From NCBI GenBank assembly GCA_035549195.1, contig DASZRK010000017.1, positions 248,001-312,000 of the forward strand: 64,000 bases of DNA, given 5' to 3'. Source of the DNA: a bacterium. Lineage in GTDB: Bacteria; Oederibacteriota; Muellerivitia; Muellerivitales; Muellerivitaceae. Shown in pieces: positions 28,202-36,728 of this stretch (position 1 is the first letter of the stretch; the number at the start of each line of letters is the position of its first letter). The translations under genes and the position numbers were made by a program. The notes beneath the pieces are model-generated. The model ran no database searches and was not told the origin of the DNA. It was given only the letters and a program-made list of their open reading frames with translations.

Positions 28202-30169
28202 TTATAAGGAAACCTTGGTCCCCAGATAGATCGAAAGACCCGGGGTCCCATAGCCCAGGATCTCCTCGTACCTGTCGTCGAAGAGATTGTTCACCCGGCC
28301 GAAGAACTTGAGATGTTCGTCCACCGCATAGGAAGCGGCCAGGTTCACGAGCGCGTAGGACGACATCACGACGGTTTTGGCCGGATAAAAGGAGAAGTCC
28401 AGGTCCGGGCGTTCGCCCACATAGGCCACATTGATCCCGGTCTCCAGGGCGCTCCACCGATAATCGGCACTCACGTCCGCACGGCTCTGGGGACGGCGGA
28501 TGAGCTGGGTCCCGGTGTCCAGGTCCACGGCCCAGGTATAGGTGTAATCGGCCCGCAGGTGCAGGTCCTTCAACGGCTCGGACGAAAGGAAGGTCTCCCA
28601 TCCGAGGGTCTGGGCCTTGCTCACGTTGAAATATTCCCCATAGGGCGGAGTGGCGGTGGATTCGAAGTCGATCAAGTCCGAGAAGTCCGTATGGAAATAG
28701 GTCACTCCCACTTTGAGGGAGTCATGGGCGATCGGCTGTTCCACGCCCAGGTCCCATCCCTCGCTGGTCTCGGCCAGGAGCCCCGTGTTGCCGTAGGGGG
28801 AATAAAGCTGGTAGATGGAGGGTGCCTTGAACCCGGTGCCGTAGGTGGCCTTCCATTTGGTCCCCAGGCCCGGGACGAAATAACAGGCCGCGGCGCGGTA
28901 GGTGAGCTTTTGGCCGAAAGAACTGACCGCGTCCAATCGCCCGCCCAAGGTGGCGAAGAAACGCCCATCGATCGAGGTTTGGCTCTCGGCGAAATAACTT
29001 CCGGTGGTCGTGACCTGGTCGATGAAGGTGTTGGAAAGGCCGTAGCCATAATCGGTGGTGTCGTCCTCCCGGCCCCATTCCTGTTGGCCCTGGATCCCCG
29101 CCACCAGGGTCTCGCCTTTCACGACCTCCACATTGTTCTGCCAATGGGCCTCCACCATCTGCCCCTCGAAGACGCCCCGTTCATAATGGGAATTGGGATA
29201 AGCGACCGGATCGACGATGTCATCGGTGAATTTCTGCAGGTCATCCGTATAGGAAGCCCCCAGCTCCTGTTCCCAAGCTCCTTGGAACAGCTTGAGATGG
29301 ACCTGGTCACCCAGCGTCCATTGCCGCTCCTCCACGAAATAATTGGGATCGTCGCCGAAAGGACCGCTGGTGGCCGCCACATTGGTGCGGGACTGGCTGT
29401 AACGGGCGGTAAATCCGTCCCTGAGGTCCTGGACGCCGTTCAATCCCAGCCTCAAGGAGGCCGTGGTGTTGGCGTCCTGGCTGTTCACGCTGTTCCCGTC
29501 GGACCGGTCGGCGGAAGGAAAACCCTGGGTATCGAAGCGGGAGACCGAGAGGGCGGCGGTGCCCAGGTCATTGCCCGCCGAGGCGCTGGCCGCCTCCCGG
29601 AAGCTGTGGTAAGCCCCTCCCTCGAAAAGGAAGGAACCCTTGGGCGCGCCTTCCCCCATTTCGCTGATGATGTTGACCACCCCCGCGGTGGCGTTGGACC
29701 CGTAAACGGTGCTCAAAGGGCCCCGAACCACCTCGATGCGGCGGATGTCGTCGCAAAAGAACTGGTCCAAAGCATCGAACTGGCGCCCGATGGACATGGG
29801 ATTGTTCAGGGGGATGCCATCCAGGAGCACCAGGGTATGGCCCGCGTCGGCGCCCCGGGTGAAAAGGCCCACGTTCTCGCCCGGCGCCCCATTCTGGAGC
29901 AGCGTCAAGCCCGGGACCCCTTCCAAGGCCTTGAGGGCCGTGTCCGCCTGGCGTTGCTCGATGTCCTTGGCGGTGATGACGGTCATGGAGTTGGCGACCT
30001 GGGACACGGGCGTATCCAGCCGGTTGGCGGTGACCACCACTTCCGGCAGCACGGCCGCGGAGGGAAGGGTATCGCCCATGGGTTCGATGGCGGGATCGGC
30101 CCAAAGGCCGGAAGAAACTGCGGTCAGAAGAACGGAAGACAGCACGGCACGGCGAAGAACTGGATGCAT
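28202..30169 (-). CDS. btuB: TonB-dependent outer-membrane receptor, vitamin B12 type
   Basis: A 655-residue outer-membrane receptor with a signal peptide, a TonB-box-like stretch PEVVVTA (about residues 44-50), a plug domain (VITAKDIEQRQADTALKALEGVPGL, VLLDGIPLN, RRIEVVRGPLSTVYGSNATAGVVNI) and a C-terminal 22-strand barrel. The plug sequence is BtuB/CirA-like, and the upstream cobalamin riboswitch plus the surrounding B12 genes assign the ligand. It transports corrinoids with energy from TonB-ExbBD, which are not in the window. Confidence 0.92.
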   Translation of the reverse strand: MHPVLRRAVLSSVLLTAVSSGLWADPAIEPMGDTLPSAAVLPEVVVTANRLDTPVSQVANSMTVITAKDIEQRQADTALKALEGVPGLTLLQNGAPGENVGLFTRGADAGHTLVLLDGIPLNNPMSIGRQFDALDQFFCDDIRRIEVVRGPLSTVYGSNATAGVVNIISEMGEGAPKGSFLFEGGAYHSFREAASASAGNDLGTAALSVSRFDTQGFPSADRSDGNSVNSQDANTTASLRLGLNGVQDLRDGFTARYSQSRTNVAATSGPFGDDPNYFVEERQWTLGDQVHLKLFQGAWEQELGASYTDDLQKFTDDIVDPVAYPNSHYERGVFEGQMVEAHWQNNVEVVKGETLVAGIQGQQEWGREDDTTDYGYGLSNTFIDQVTTTGSYFAESQTSIDGRFFATLGGRLDAVSSFGQKLTYRAAACYFVPGLGTKWKATYGTGFKAPSIYQLYSPYGNTGLLAETSEGWDLGVEQPIAHDSLKVGVTYFHTDFSDLIDFESTATPPYGEYFNVSKAQTLGWETFLSSEPLKDLHLRADYTYTWAVDLDTGTQLIRRPQSRADVSADYRWSALETGINVAYVGERPDLDFSFYPAKTVVMSSYALVNLAASYAVDEHLKFFGRVNNLFDDRYEEILGYGTPGLSIYLGTKVSL

Positions 30170-30278
30170 GGCCCACTCCCCGAGGCGGACGGCGGGATCG
30201 GGAGGGCAAAAGGGAGGAAAAACGGGGAAAGACCGGTTTTCCGCTTCTTATTCCCGAAGAAGCCGTCGAAATTTCCCA

Positions 30279-30420
30279 GGGCCGGTCTCCTGACTTGGGG
30301 CATCCCACCCTCCCGGCCTTCCCATCCGCGACGCGGATAGTGACTTGGGAGGAAAACTTCACCCCTTACAGTGGCGGGTCCGTGCCGGATTCACACCGGC
30401 TTCCCGAACACCCTGTGATG
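30279..30420 (-). promoter_or_regulatory. Cobalamin riboswitch (B12 element) in the btuB leader
   Basis: On the minus strand the region contains the B12 box core GCCGGTGTGAATCCGGC followed by the universal GCCACTG (30369-30375) and ends with AAGTCAGGAGACCGGCC, all hallmarks of the cobalamin aptamer. It lies about 110 bases before the btuB ATG. In the following leader TTTCCCCG could pair with the CGGGGAG Shine-Dalgarno region, suggesting translational control; that pairing is an inference. Adenosylcobalamin or another corrinoid would repress btuB. Confidence 0.95.
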
Positions 30421-30427
30421 TGCGCTT

Positions 30428-30456
30428 GTTCTACGCTTGGCGGAAAGACTTGTCAA
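30428..30456 (-). promoter_or_regulatory. Promoter of the riboswitch-btuB transcript
   Basis: On the minus strand a perfect -35 TTGACA (30451-30456) is followed after exactly 17 bases by TAGAAC (30428-30433). Transcription would begin near 30421, right at the start of the aptamer. It lies between the btuF-like stop and the riboswitch. Confidence 0.75.
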
Positions 30457-30472
30457 ACAAAAATCCGTCCCG

Positions 30473-31354
30473 TCATTTTTGGCGGGCCTTCTCGAAAATA
30501 TCGCAAAGATATTCGGCCAGGTTCGCCATGGTGGGCCCCGGGATCAGGTAATCCTCGTTGGTGAAACAATAGACCCGGTGTTCACGCACGGCCTTCAGGA
30601 CAGGAAGGGTGTCCCACACCCGGGTCTCGTCCTCGACCCCGCCGGACTTCAGATGCGCCTCGGCCAGGGCGTTGACGATGACCTCCGGGTCCCGTTTGAT
30701 CATTTGTTCCTTGGAGACAAGGGGATAAACGACGGGAGCATCGGACAGGATGTTCCGGCCTCCCGCCCATCCGATCAGTTCGTCCACGAAATTCCTGGGG
30801 CCCACCCCGTAGATCTGCTGCAGGCTCCCCGGGTTCCGGTCCACCACGAAAAGGACCGAGATGGGTTCGCGCCCCGCCGCCCGCCGCTTCACCGCCTCCA
30901 ACCTCTTTTGAAGGCGGTCCTTCGCGCGCTCGGCGTCCTTCTCCCGGCCCAGCGTCCTTCCCAAAAGGTCATAGGCGGCCAGCACATCCTCGATGGTCTG
31001 GCAGTCCAGCACCAGCACCGGCACCTTCAGGACCTTCAGGTTATCCACCGCCTTGCCGTGGAACTTCAGGGCCAGCACCAGGTCCGGCTTGAGGGAGACG
31101 ATCTTCTCATAGTTGGGATCGATCCATCCCCCGACCTTCTCCTTTTGACGGGCGGCGGGCGGGAACTTGCAGAAGTCGGTGACACCGACCAGGAGGTCCT
31201 GGGCGCCGATGTCATAAACGATCTGGGTCAGGTTGGGCGCCATGGAGATGATGCGTCGGGGAAGAGGGGCCGGTTCCTTGGCCCAGCCAAGGGCCGCGAC
31301 GCCCAGAGAGAGCCAGGCCGCGAGGGCCATCCGGAGCGTGAATGGGATTTTCAT
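30473..31354 (-). CDS. btuF: Secreted cobalamin ABC transporter substrate-binding protein
   Basis: A 293-residue periplasmic binding protein of the BtuF/FhuD helical-backbone class, with a signal peptide ending near residue 24 (LGWA) and the start block RRIISMAPNLTQIVYDIGAQDLLVGVTDFCKFP. It would deliver corrinoids to the BtuC-BtuD transporter encoded nearby. The ATG at 31354 gives a proper signal sequence; longer forms add an implausible N-terminus. It is divergent from the CWC gene with only 24 bases between the start codons, and its own promoter lies inside that gap and the CWC coding start. Confidence 0.9.
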   Translation of the reverse strand: MKIPFTLRMALAAWLSLGVAALGWAKEPAPLPRRIISMAPNLTQIVYDIGAQDLLVGVTDFCKFPPAARQKEKVGGWIDPNYEKIVSLKPDLVLALKFHGKAVDNLKVLKVPVLVLDCQTIEDVLAAYDLLGRTLGREKDAERAKDRLQKRLEAVKRRAAGREPISVLFVVDRNPGSLQQIYGVGPRNFVDELIGWAGGRNILSDAPVVYPLVSKEQMIKRDPEVIVNALAEAHLKSGGVEDETRVWDTLPVLKAVREHRVYCFTNEDYLIPGPTMANLAEYLCDIFEKARQK

Positions 31355-31361
31355 GGGGCCC

Positions 31362-31390
31362 AGTGTACAATCCGGCCTATGGCATTGCAA
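31362..31390. promoter_or_regulatory. Overlapping divergent promoters sharing a TGTACA core, both placed for leaderless mRNAs
   Basis: Plus strand: TACAAT (31366-31371) ends seven bases before the CWC ATG (31379). Minus strand: TACACT (31362-31367) ends seven bases before the btuF ATG (31354) and is preceded at 17 bases by TTGCAA (31385-31390). The two -10 elements overlap by two bases around TGTACA. Neither start codon has a Shine-Dalgarno. Only one polymerase could occupy the site at a time. Confidence 0.6.
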
Positions 31391-31570
31391 AACCAGCCCG
31401 AGACCAAGACCTGCGGCCGTTGCGGCGGAAAATTCCCCTGTCACGCCAAGACCGGCGGATGCTGGTGCGAAAAGCTTCCGGCCCTTCCCAAAAGCATCCC
31501 CGATTGCGACTGTCTTTGTCCCGCCTGCCTGGAGAAGGAATTGAAGGCCCAGGGGACCGAAAGGCCCTGA
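31379..31570 (+). CDS. Small cysteine-rich CWC-family protein
   Basis: A 63-residue protein with nine Cys residues in the pattern CGRCGGKFPC, GGCWCEKLP and CDCLCPACLEKEL, matching the Cys-rich CWC family, which probably binds metal. Its function is not established. It reads from an apparently leaderless start and its TGA overlaps the ATG of the signal-less BtuF-like gene (TGATG). The position between two BtuF-type genes suggests a link with corrinoid or cobalt handling, but this is inference. Confidence 0.75.
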   Translation: MALQNQPETKTCGRCGGKFPCHAKTGGCWCEKLPALPKSIPDCDCLCPACLEKELKAQGTERP

Positions 31571-32490
31571 TGGGACCCTTGCGCATCGCCTCGTTTCTTC
31601 CGGCCGCCACCGAGATGGTCTTTGCCCTGGGGTTGGGTGACCGGTTGGTCGGTGTCTCCCATGAATGCGACTATCCGCCCCAAGCCAAGGAAAAACCGGT
31701 CGTGGTGCGATGCGCCATGGACCTGGCTTCCTTGGACCTAAAACAGATCGACGAGACCGTCCGGAAAAGGGTCGGACAGGGCGGGAGCGTTTACGCCGTG
31801 GATGAGGTCGCCATACGGCAGCTTTCCCCCACCCTCATCATCACCCAGGACCTTTGCCAAGTCTGCGCCCCCTCGGGCAACGAAGCCACCCAGGTCCTCC
31901 GGGCCCTTTCCCCCGAGCCGGAGTTCCTCTGGCAGACGCCTCATTCCTTCCAGGATGTCCTGAACGACACCCAGGCCTTGGGGGAAAGGACCGGGACCGC
32001 CGATAGGGCCCAGGCTTTGGTGCGGGAGATGCGGCAAAGGGTCCAAGCGGTCCAACGCGCCACCTCGGACCTGCCGCCCGTGAAGGTCTTCTTCATGGAA
32101 TGGTTGGACCCTGTTTTTTGTGGCGGCCATTGGGTGCCCGAGATGATCGAATGGGCGGGGGGCCGTGACGAGATCGCGAAGGCTGGAATGGATTCGGTCC
32201 GGATCACCTGGGAAAAGGTCCTGGAATGGGACCCGGAAGTGCTGGTCGTCTCGCCTTGCGGTTTCAATGCCCGTCAGGCCTTGGAGCAAGCGCGTCTTTT
32301 GACGGATAGAAAAGGATGGCAAGAATTGAAAGCCGTCCAGGACAAACGGGTCTTCGCCGTGGACGCCAACAGCTATTTCGCCAAACCGGGTCCGCGGCTC
32401 GCGGACGGAGTGGAGCTCCTGGGCCATCTTTTCCATCCCTTCTCCGTGCCCTGGACGGGTCCGGCGGAGGCTTTCTTCCCCCTTCTTTAG
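31570..32490 (+). CDS. BtuF-like cobalamin-binding protein lacking a signal peptide
   Basis: A 306-residue BtuF-class binding protein starting directly MGPLRIASFLPAATEMVFALG, without any signal sequence, so it should be cytoplasmic. It has the two-lobe pattern (SHECDYPP, then VFFMEWLDPVFCGGHWVPEMIEWAGG and a WDPEVLVVSPCGF block). Homologues annotated as cobalamin-binding proteins occur in many phyla without a clear role. It is translationally coupled to the CWC gene and its stop overlaps the convergent btuC stop by four bases. Confidence 0.85.
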   Translation: MGPLRIASFLPAATEMVFALGLGDRLVGVSHECDYPPQAKEKPVVVRCAMDLASLDLKQIDETVRKRVGQGGSVYAVDEVAIRQLSPTLIITQDLCQVCAPSGNEATQVLRALSPEPEFLWQTPHSFQDVLNDTQALGERTGTADRAQALVREMRQRVQAVQRATSDLPPVKVFFMEWLDPVFCGGHWVPEMIEWAGGRDEIAKAGMDSVRITWEKVLEWDPEVLVVSPCGFNARQALEQARLLTDRKGWQELKAVQDKRVFAVDANSYFAKPGPRLADGVELLGHLFHPFSVPWTGPAEAFFPLL

Positions 32491-33500
32491 ATCCCTTTCA
32501 TGGGCTTGCGGTTGAACAAAAGCCATAGAAGGACCGGCACGCCCAAGAGGGCGGTCAGGACCCCCACGGGCACCTCGGTGGGGCCGAAGAAGGACCGGGC
32601 CACCGTGTCGCAGACCATCAAAAAAGCCGCCCCTCCCAAGGTCGCACAGGGCATCAAGTAGCGGTGGTCATTGCCGATCCAAAGCCGGTAGATATGGGGA
32701 ACGATGAGCCCCACGAAAGCGATGGGGCCGGTCAGGGCCACCACCGCGCTGGTCATCAAGGACGCCATTCCCAAGCTGGCCCCGATCAAAAGGTCCGTCC
32801 GGACCCCCTTCACCCTGGCCCACTCCTCGCCGGCGGAAAGCAGGTTGAGGCCCCGGGCCTGGGCCAAAAGCGTCAGGAAACCCAGGAAAAGCCAGCTGGC
32901 CAGGCGGCCCACGGTGGCCATTTCCACCATGTCCAGGCTCCCGATCATCCAATGAATCATGGCATAGGCCTGGGTGAAGTCCGCGATGTAGTAACCCAAG
33001 AGCACCAGGGCGTTGAAGAAATAGTTCACCGCCACTCCCGCCAACAAAAAAGTCACCGTCGAATAGGACCGCAGGCCCGAAGCCATCGAATGGACCAGGA
33101 AAAGGGAAAGGATCGCCCCCAGGAACGAGAAAAAGGTGATGAAGGAGAAACCGTGGACCGTCGTGGTCCATCCCAGGAGGATCGCCAACACCGCGCCGAA
33201 GGAACTGCCGCCGGCGACCCCCAGCGTGAAGGGGCAGGCCAAGGGATTACGGAGCACCGCCTGGAACACAACACCCGCGCAAGCCATGGCCGCTCCCGCC
33301 AGGGCCGCCAAGAGTTCCCGGGGAAGACGCACGCTGAAAAAGACCTGGGCATCCTGGTTGTCCGGGGCCGGAGGCCAGGTCAGGAAGACCTTTCCATAGG
33401 CCAGGGTGGTCGGCCCGATGAAAGGACAGACCGCCAGCACGATCAGGAAAAGAAGGATCGTGAAAAGGAGGACCCGGCCGGGATGGTGGGAATGGATCAT
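32487..33500 (-). CDS. btuC: Cobalamin ABC transporter permease, FecCD/BtuC family
   Basis: A 337-residue permease with about ten membrane helices and family motifs RLPRELLAALAGAAMACAGVVFQAVLRNPLACPFTLGVAGGSSFGA and GPIAFVGLIVPHIYRLWIG. It forms the channel of the BtuCD importer. The ATG overlaps the btuD stop (ATGA), so the two are coupled, with btuD first. The gene order btuD-btuC and the flanking btuF genes support cobalamin as substrate rather than iron-siderophore, although the families are close. Confidence 0.9.
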   Translation of the reverse strand: MIHSHHPGRVLLFTILLFLIVLAVCPFIGPTTLAYGKVFLTWPPAPDNQDAQVFFSVRLPRELLAALAGAAMACAGVVFQAVLRNPLACPFTLGVAGGSSFGAVLAILLGWTTTVHGFSFITFFSFLGAILSLFLVHSMASGLRSYSTVTFLLAGVAVNYFFNALVLLGYYIADFTQAYAMIHWMIGSLDMVEMATVGRLASWLFLGFLTLLAQARGLNLLSAGEEWARVKGVRTDLLIGASLGMASLMTSAVVALTGPIAFVGLIVPHIYRLWIGNDHRYLMPCATLGGAAFLMVCDTVARSFFGPTEVPVGVLTALLGVPVLLWLLFNRKPMKGI

Positions 33501-34294
33501 GAGCGGGCTTCCTTATATTTGGGGACAAAGACCGGAATGGCCTTGCCATGGCGAAGACGGTCCACCTCCACCCCCAAGGTCCTTTTGATCAAGGAAGCCG
33601 TCAGTACTTTTCGCGGTCCGCCATCGGCCAGGATCTTTCCTTCCTTCATCAGGACCAACCGGTCCAGGAAACGGCCGGCCATGTTGAGCTCGTGGGTCGC
33701 CACGACGACCGTCAACCCTTCCTCGCGGTGGAGCTTCCGGATGATCTCGAAAAGCAGGACCTGATGGGAGAGGTCCAAGGAAAGCGTCGGTTCATCCAGG
33801 AGGAGGAGCTGCGGCGTCTGGGCCAGGGCGGAAGCCAGGAGGACCCGTTGCCGCTCGCCCCCGGATAGCTCCTGGAACCAACGATCCTTGAACTTTGCGG
33901 CGTCGCAGAGCGCCAGGGCCCTTTCGCAGATCTCGTGGTCCTTCGTTCCCATCGGACCGAAGGATCCCAAATAAGGATGACGGCCCATCTCCACGATCTG
34001 GAACACCTTCAAGGGGAACGGGAAGTGGTGGGATTGGGGGACATAGGCGATGCGCTGGGCCTTTTCCCGCGCCCTCAGGTCCCGCAGGGACCTTCCCTCC
34101 CAAAGGACCTCGCCCCGGTCGGGATGAAGGAGACCCGCCATCAAACGGACGAGAGTGGATTTTCCGGCACCGTTCGAGCCCAAGAGCCCGACCAATTCCC
34201 GCTCGGCGACCGTGAGGGAAAGGGGACCTAGTCCGAACGCCCCGGCGGCGGGATAGCGAAAGGAAATTTTGTTGAGTTCGATGCGACGCGTCAT
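33497..34294 (-). CDS. btuD: Cobalamin ABC transporter ATP-binding protein
   Basis: A 265-residue ABC ATPase with Walker A GSNGAGKST, Q-loop YVPQS, signature LSGGERQR, Walker B LLLLDEPT and a switch His (VVATHELN). It is of the FepC/BtuD type and powers the BtuC permease. The ATG at 34294 is chosen because GAGGG lies five bases upstream; an upstream extension would not align with the family. It is the gene closest to the left side of the origin. Confidence 0.9.
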   Translation of the reverse strand: MTRRIELNKISFRYPAAGAFGLGPLSLTVAERELVGLLGSNGAGKSTLVRLMAGLLHPDRGEVLWEGRSLRDLRAREKAQRIAYVPQSHHFPFPLKVFQIVEMGRHPYLGSFGPMGTKDHEICERALALCDAAKFKDRWFQELSGGERQRVLLASALAQTPQLLLLDEPTLSLDLSHQVLLFEIIRKLHREEGLTVVVATHELNMAGRFLDRLVLMKEGKILADGGPRKVLTASLIKRTLGVEVDRLRHGKAIPVFVPKYKEARS

Positions 34295-34384
34295 GTTCCC
34301 TCGAAGGGTCCGTAAATTCCCGGCCAGTTCAGGTCGGTGAAGAACGAAAGTCAAGTTCTTCCTCCGTCCGGAGCCGGAGGACAT

Positions 34385-34951
34385 TGAAAGGGTTCAAGAA
34401 AAAAATTTTGTCTTTCGACGTTTCTGTTGATGGATTTTTTGGGCCCGCGAACCACAATTCCCTTGACTAAAAATAAAAAAGATTTAAAAGAGGTGAAGCA
34501 GTCGCGATCCTCACAAACTTACGACCCCAACCCAAAAATTTTTTCGCAGATCCCGCTGTCCTGGGAGCGCGAAAAAATTTTTTTCGTCTCGGGCGGAACG
34601 CGATTGTGATTTTGTGGATTCCTGTGGATAGCTTGTGCGCCGGTCCTTGGACCGGGGTAAAAAGACCGATGCTTCAAGGTGAAATCCCAAGCCTCCTTCC
34701 AGGGGCAAGGGAGGGGGCCTTGTCTTCATTTATCGATGGGTCTTTTTTTCCTCGATTTAACGGACGATCCGGGCCCGTTTTGGGGCAAATTTATCCACAA
34801 GATTATGCACCGATGTGAATAATGTTCCTCCTCCCCGGTTCGTGGGAGTCCCAGACCCCTGGGGATAAGCAGGGGATAAAATTTCAGGTTCTCTGGAAAA
34901 CCCACCAATATAAGGGTTTTCAGGGCTTTTGAGCCCCTAGGAGGTTTGTGG
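34385..34951. other. oriC: Candidate chromosomal origin, left part (DnaA boxes and AT-rich unwinding region)
   Basis: The gap upstream of dnaA has an AT-rich part (34395-34500, and A/T runs near 34540-34590) and a cluster of DnaA boxes: TTATCCACA at 34791-34799 (perfect), TGTGAATAA at 34814-34822 (matches TTATNCACA on the minus strand), and one-mismatch boxes at 34623-34631, 34803-34811 and 34860-34868, with weaker ones at 34613 and 34871. Gene orientation switches from mostly leftward to mostly rightward around here. Confidence 0.8.
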
Positions 34952-36340
34952 ATGACTACTTCAGCCGACCTTTGGGACCGTTGTCTCGAGAACCTTAAAA
35001 AAGACCTGAATCGCCAAAGTTTCGAGACTTGGTTCAAACCCACCAAAGGCACCGTTTCTGAAGAGAAGACCCTTAAGGTCATCGTTCCCAATGAGTTCTT
35101 CCGGGATTGGATCCGCGACCATTACCAGCCCCAGATCCGCAAGGCCCTGGAAACCCTCCACCCGGTCCAGTTGGAGATCCAATTCGAGATCGAACCGACC
35201 TCCCCTTCCAAGACCCTTGCCGAACCTGTCGCCCCTTCGGCCCAATTGGAGATCATCGAAAAACCCAGGCTTTCCATGCCTACCGGTTCCCGTCCGGCGG
35301 GGGATTCGGAGTTCGTCCTCAACAATAAGTTCAATTTCGAAAGTTTCGTGGTGGGCAACAGCAATCGCTTCGCCCACGCCGCCTGTCTAGCCGTAGCGGA
35401 GTCTCCCGCCCGTTCCTACAATCCCTTGTTCATCTATGGAGGAGTAGGGCTCGGCAAGACCCATCTTTTACAGGCCATCGGCAATTTCGTCGTGGAACAG
35501 AACCCCCAGATCCGGGTCCTCTATATTTCCTCCGAAAAATTCATGAACGACTTCATCCAGGCCATTCAATCGGGCCGTCAACAGGACTTCCGCAACAAAT
35601 ACCGCACAGTGGACGTGCTCCTGATCGACGACATCCAGTTCTGGGAAGGCAAGGAAGCCACCCAGGAAGAGTTCTTCCACACCTTCAACGTGCTCTATGA
35701 GGCCCAAAAGCAGATCGTGGCCACCTCCGACAGCCATCCCAAGGAGATCAAGCTGGAGGAGCGGCTCAAGAACCGTTTCGAAATGGGCCTGATCACCGAC
35801 ATCCAGGAACCCGACCTGGAGACCCGCATCGCCATCCTCCGCAAGAAAGCGGAGACCGAGGGCATCCTGGTCCCCAACGAGGTGACCGCCTTCATCGCCA
35901 ATCACGCCAAGGCCAATATCCGGGAACTGGAAGGTTCCCTCCTTCGGGTCATCGCCTTCGGGTCCTTGACCCGCCAGGAGATCTCCATTGACCTGGCCCG
36001 GGAGGTCCTGAAGGATTCCCTTCCCAAGGACGAACGCCCCATCTCGGTGGATTCCATCCAACGGGTCGTCGCCGACCGTTACCACTGCAAATACAGCGAT
36101 ATGAAGTCCAAGAAGCGTACCAAACAGATCGCTTTCCCGCGGCAGATCGCCATGTTCCTTTCCCGGGAACTGACCCACCACTCCCTGAGCGAGATCGGCG
36201 CGGCTTTCGGCGGTAAGGACCACACCACGATCATCCACGCCTATGAAAAGATCGAGGACCTGCTGACGACCGACATTACCCTGCTGGCCGAGGTCAACAG
36301 CCTCAAGAAACAACTTCTCGAAGGCAATTACTCCCTCTAG
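34952..36340 (+). CDS. dnaA: Chromosomal replication initiator protein DnaA
   Basis: A 462-residue AAA+ initiator. Domain I (about 1-85, SFETWFKPTKG), a short linker domain II, the AAA+ core with Walker A YGGVGLGKTHLLQA (about 163-176), Walker B LLIDDIQFWEGKEATQEEFFHTFN and sensor regions, and domain IV with the DNA-binding signature GGKDHTTIIHAYEKI near residue 425. It binds DnaA boxes and opens oriC. The ATG has AGGAGG seven bases upstream; a TTG two codons earlier is less likely. DnaA-box-like sequences lie on both sides of the gene. Confidence 0.98.
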   Translation: MTTSADLWDRCLENLKKDLNRQSFETWFKPTKGTVSEEKTLKVIVPNEFFRDWIRDHYQPQIRKALETLHPVQLEIQFEIEPTSPSKTLAEPVAPSAQLEIIEKPRLSMPTGSRPAGDSEFVLNNKFNFESFVVGNSNRFAHAACLAVAESPARSYNPLFIYGGVGLGKTHLLQAIGNFVVEQNPQIRVLYISSEKFMNDFIQAIQSGRQQDFRNKYRTVDVLLIDDIQFWEGKEATQEEFFHTFNVLYEAQKQIVATSDSHPKEIKLEERLKNRFEMGLITDIQEPDLETRIAILRKKAETEGILVPNEVTAFIANHAKANIRELEGSLLRVIAFGSLTRQEISIDLAREVLKDSLPKDERPISVDSIQRVVADRYHCKYSDMKSKKRTKQIAFPRQIAMFLSRELTHHSLSEIGAAFGGKDHTTIIHAYEKIEDLLTTDITLLAEVNSLKKQLLEGNYSL

Positions 36341-36728
36341 ATCCCCGCCGTTTTTTCCTTCTTCACGTCTTTCCCGCGATCCAAGTCCTTCCCTTGTCCA
36401 CATTCCATCCGGAAATTCCCTTTCTCTCGCGGAAGGACCCGATAGAGGGAAGGGTCATGACACGGGTTTTCCACCGAGTTATCCAAAAAGGTCCGGGATA
36501 GGTTGGGAACACCGGGGACAAACCCGCATTGTGGTTGCGGGCATGTGGATTTGGCCTATAATACCCACAATTTATTCCCAGGATTTTTACCCGTTTCTTC
36601 CCATATTTTTCGGTCAAAACGGGTCTTCGCCCACATTTCCACCAAGCCAACTACTACTACTCTTTTAAGATCATTGAATCTTTTAAAAAGAAGAAGCCTC
36701 TTAACCGGGGTCCAAAGGAGCTTCAAAA
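36341..36728. other. dnaA-dnaN intergenic region with DnaA-box-like sites and the dnaN promoter
   Basis: This 388-base gap has one-mismatch DnaA boxes TTGTCCACA (36394-36402) and TTATCCAAA (36479-36487) and a weaker TGTGGATTT (36544). A TATAAT at 36557-36562 with TTGCGG 16 bases upstream is a good dnaN promoter. An AT-rich, A/G-run leader precedes the dnaN Shine-Dalgarno (AAAGGAG). It may be the second half of a bipartite origin. Confidence 0.65.
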
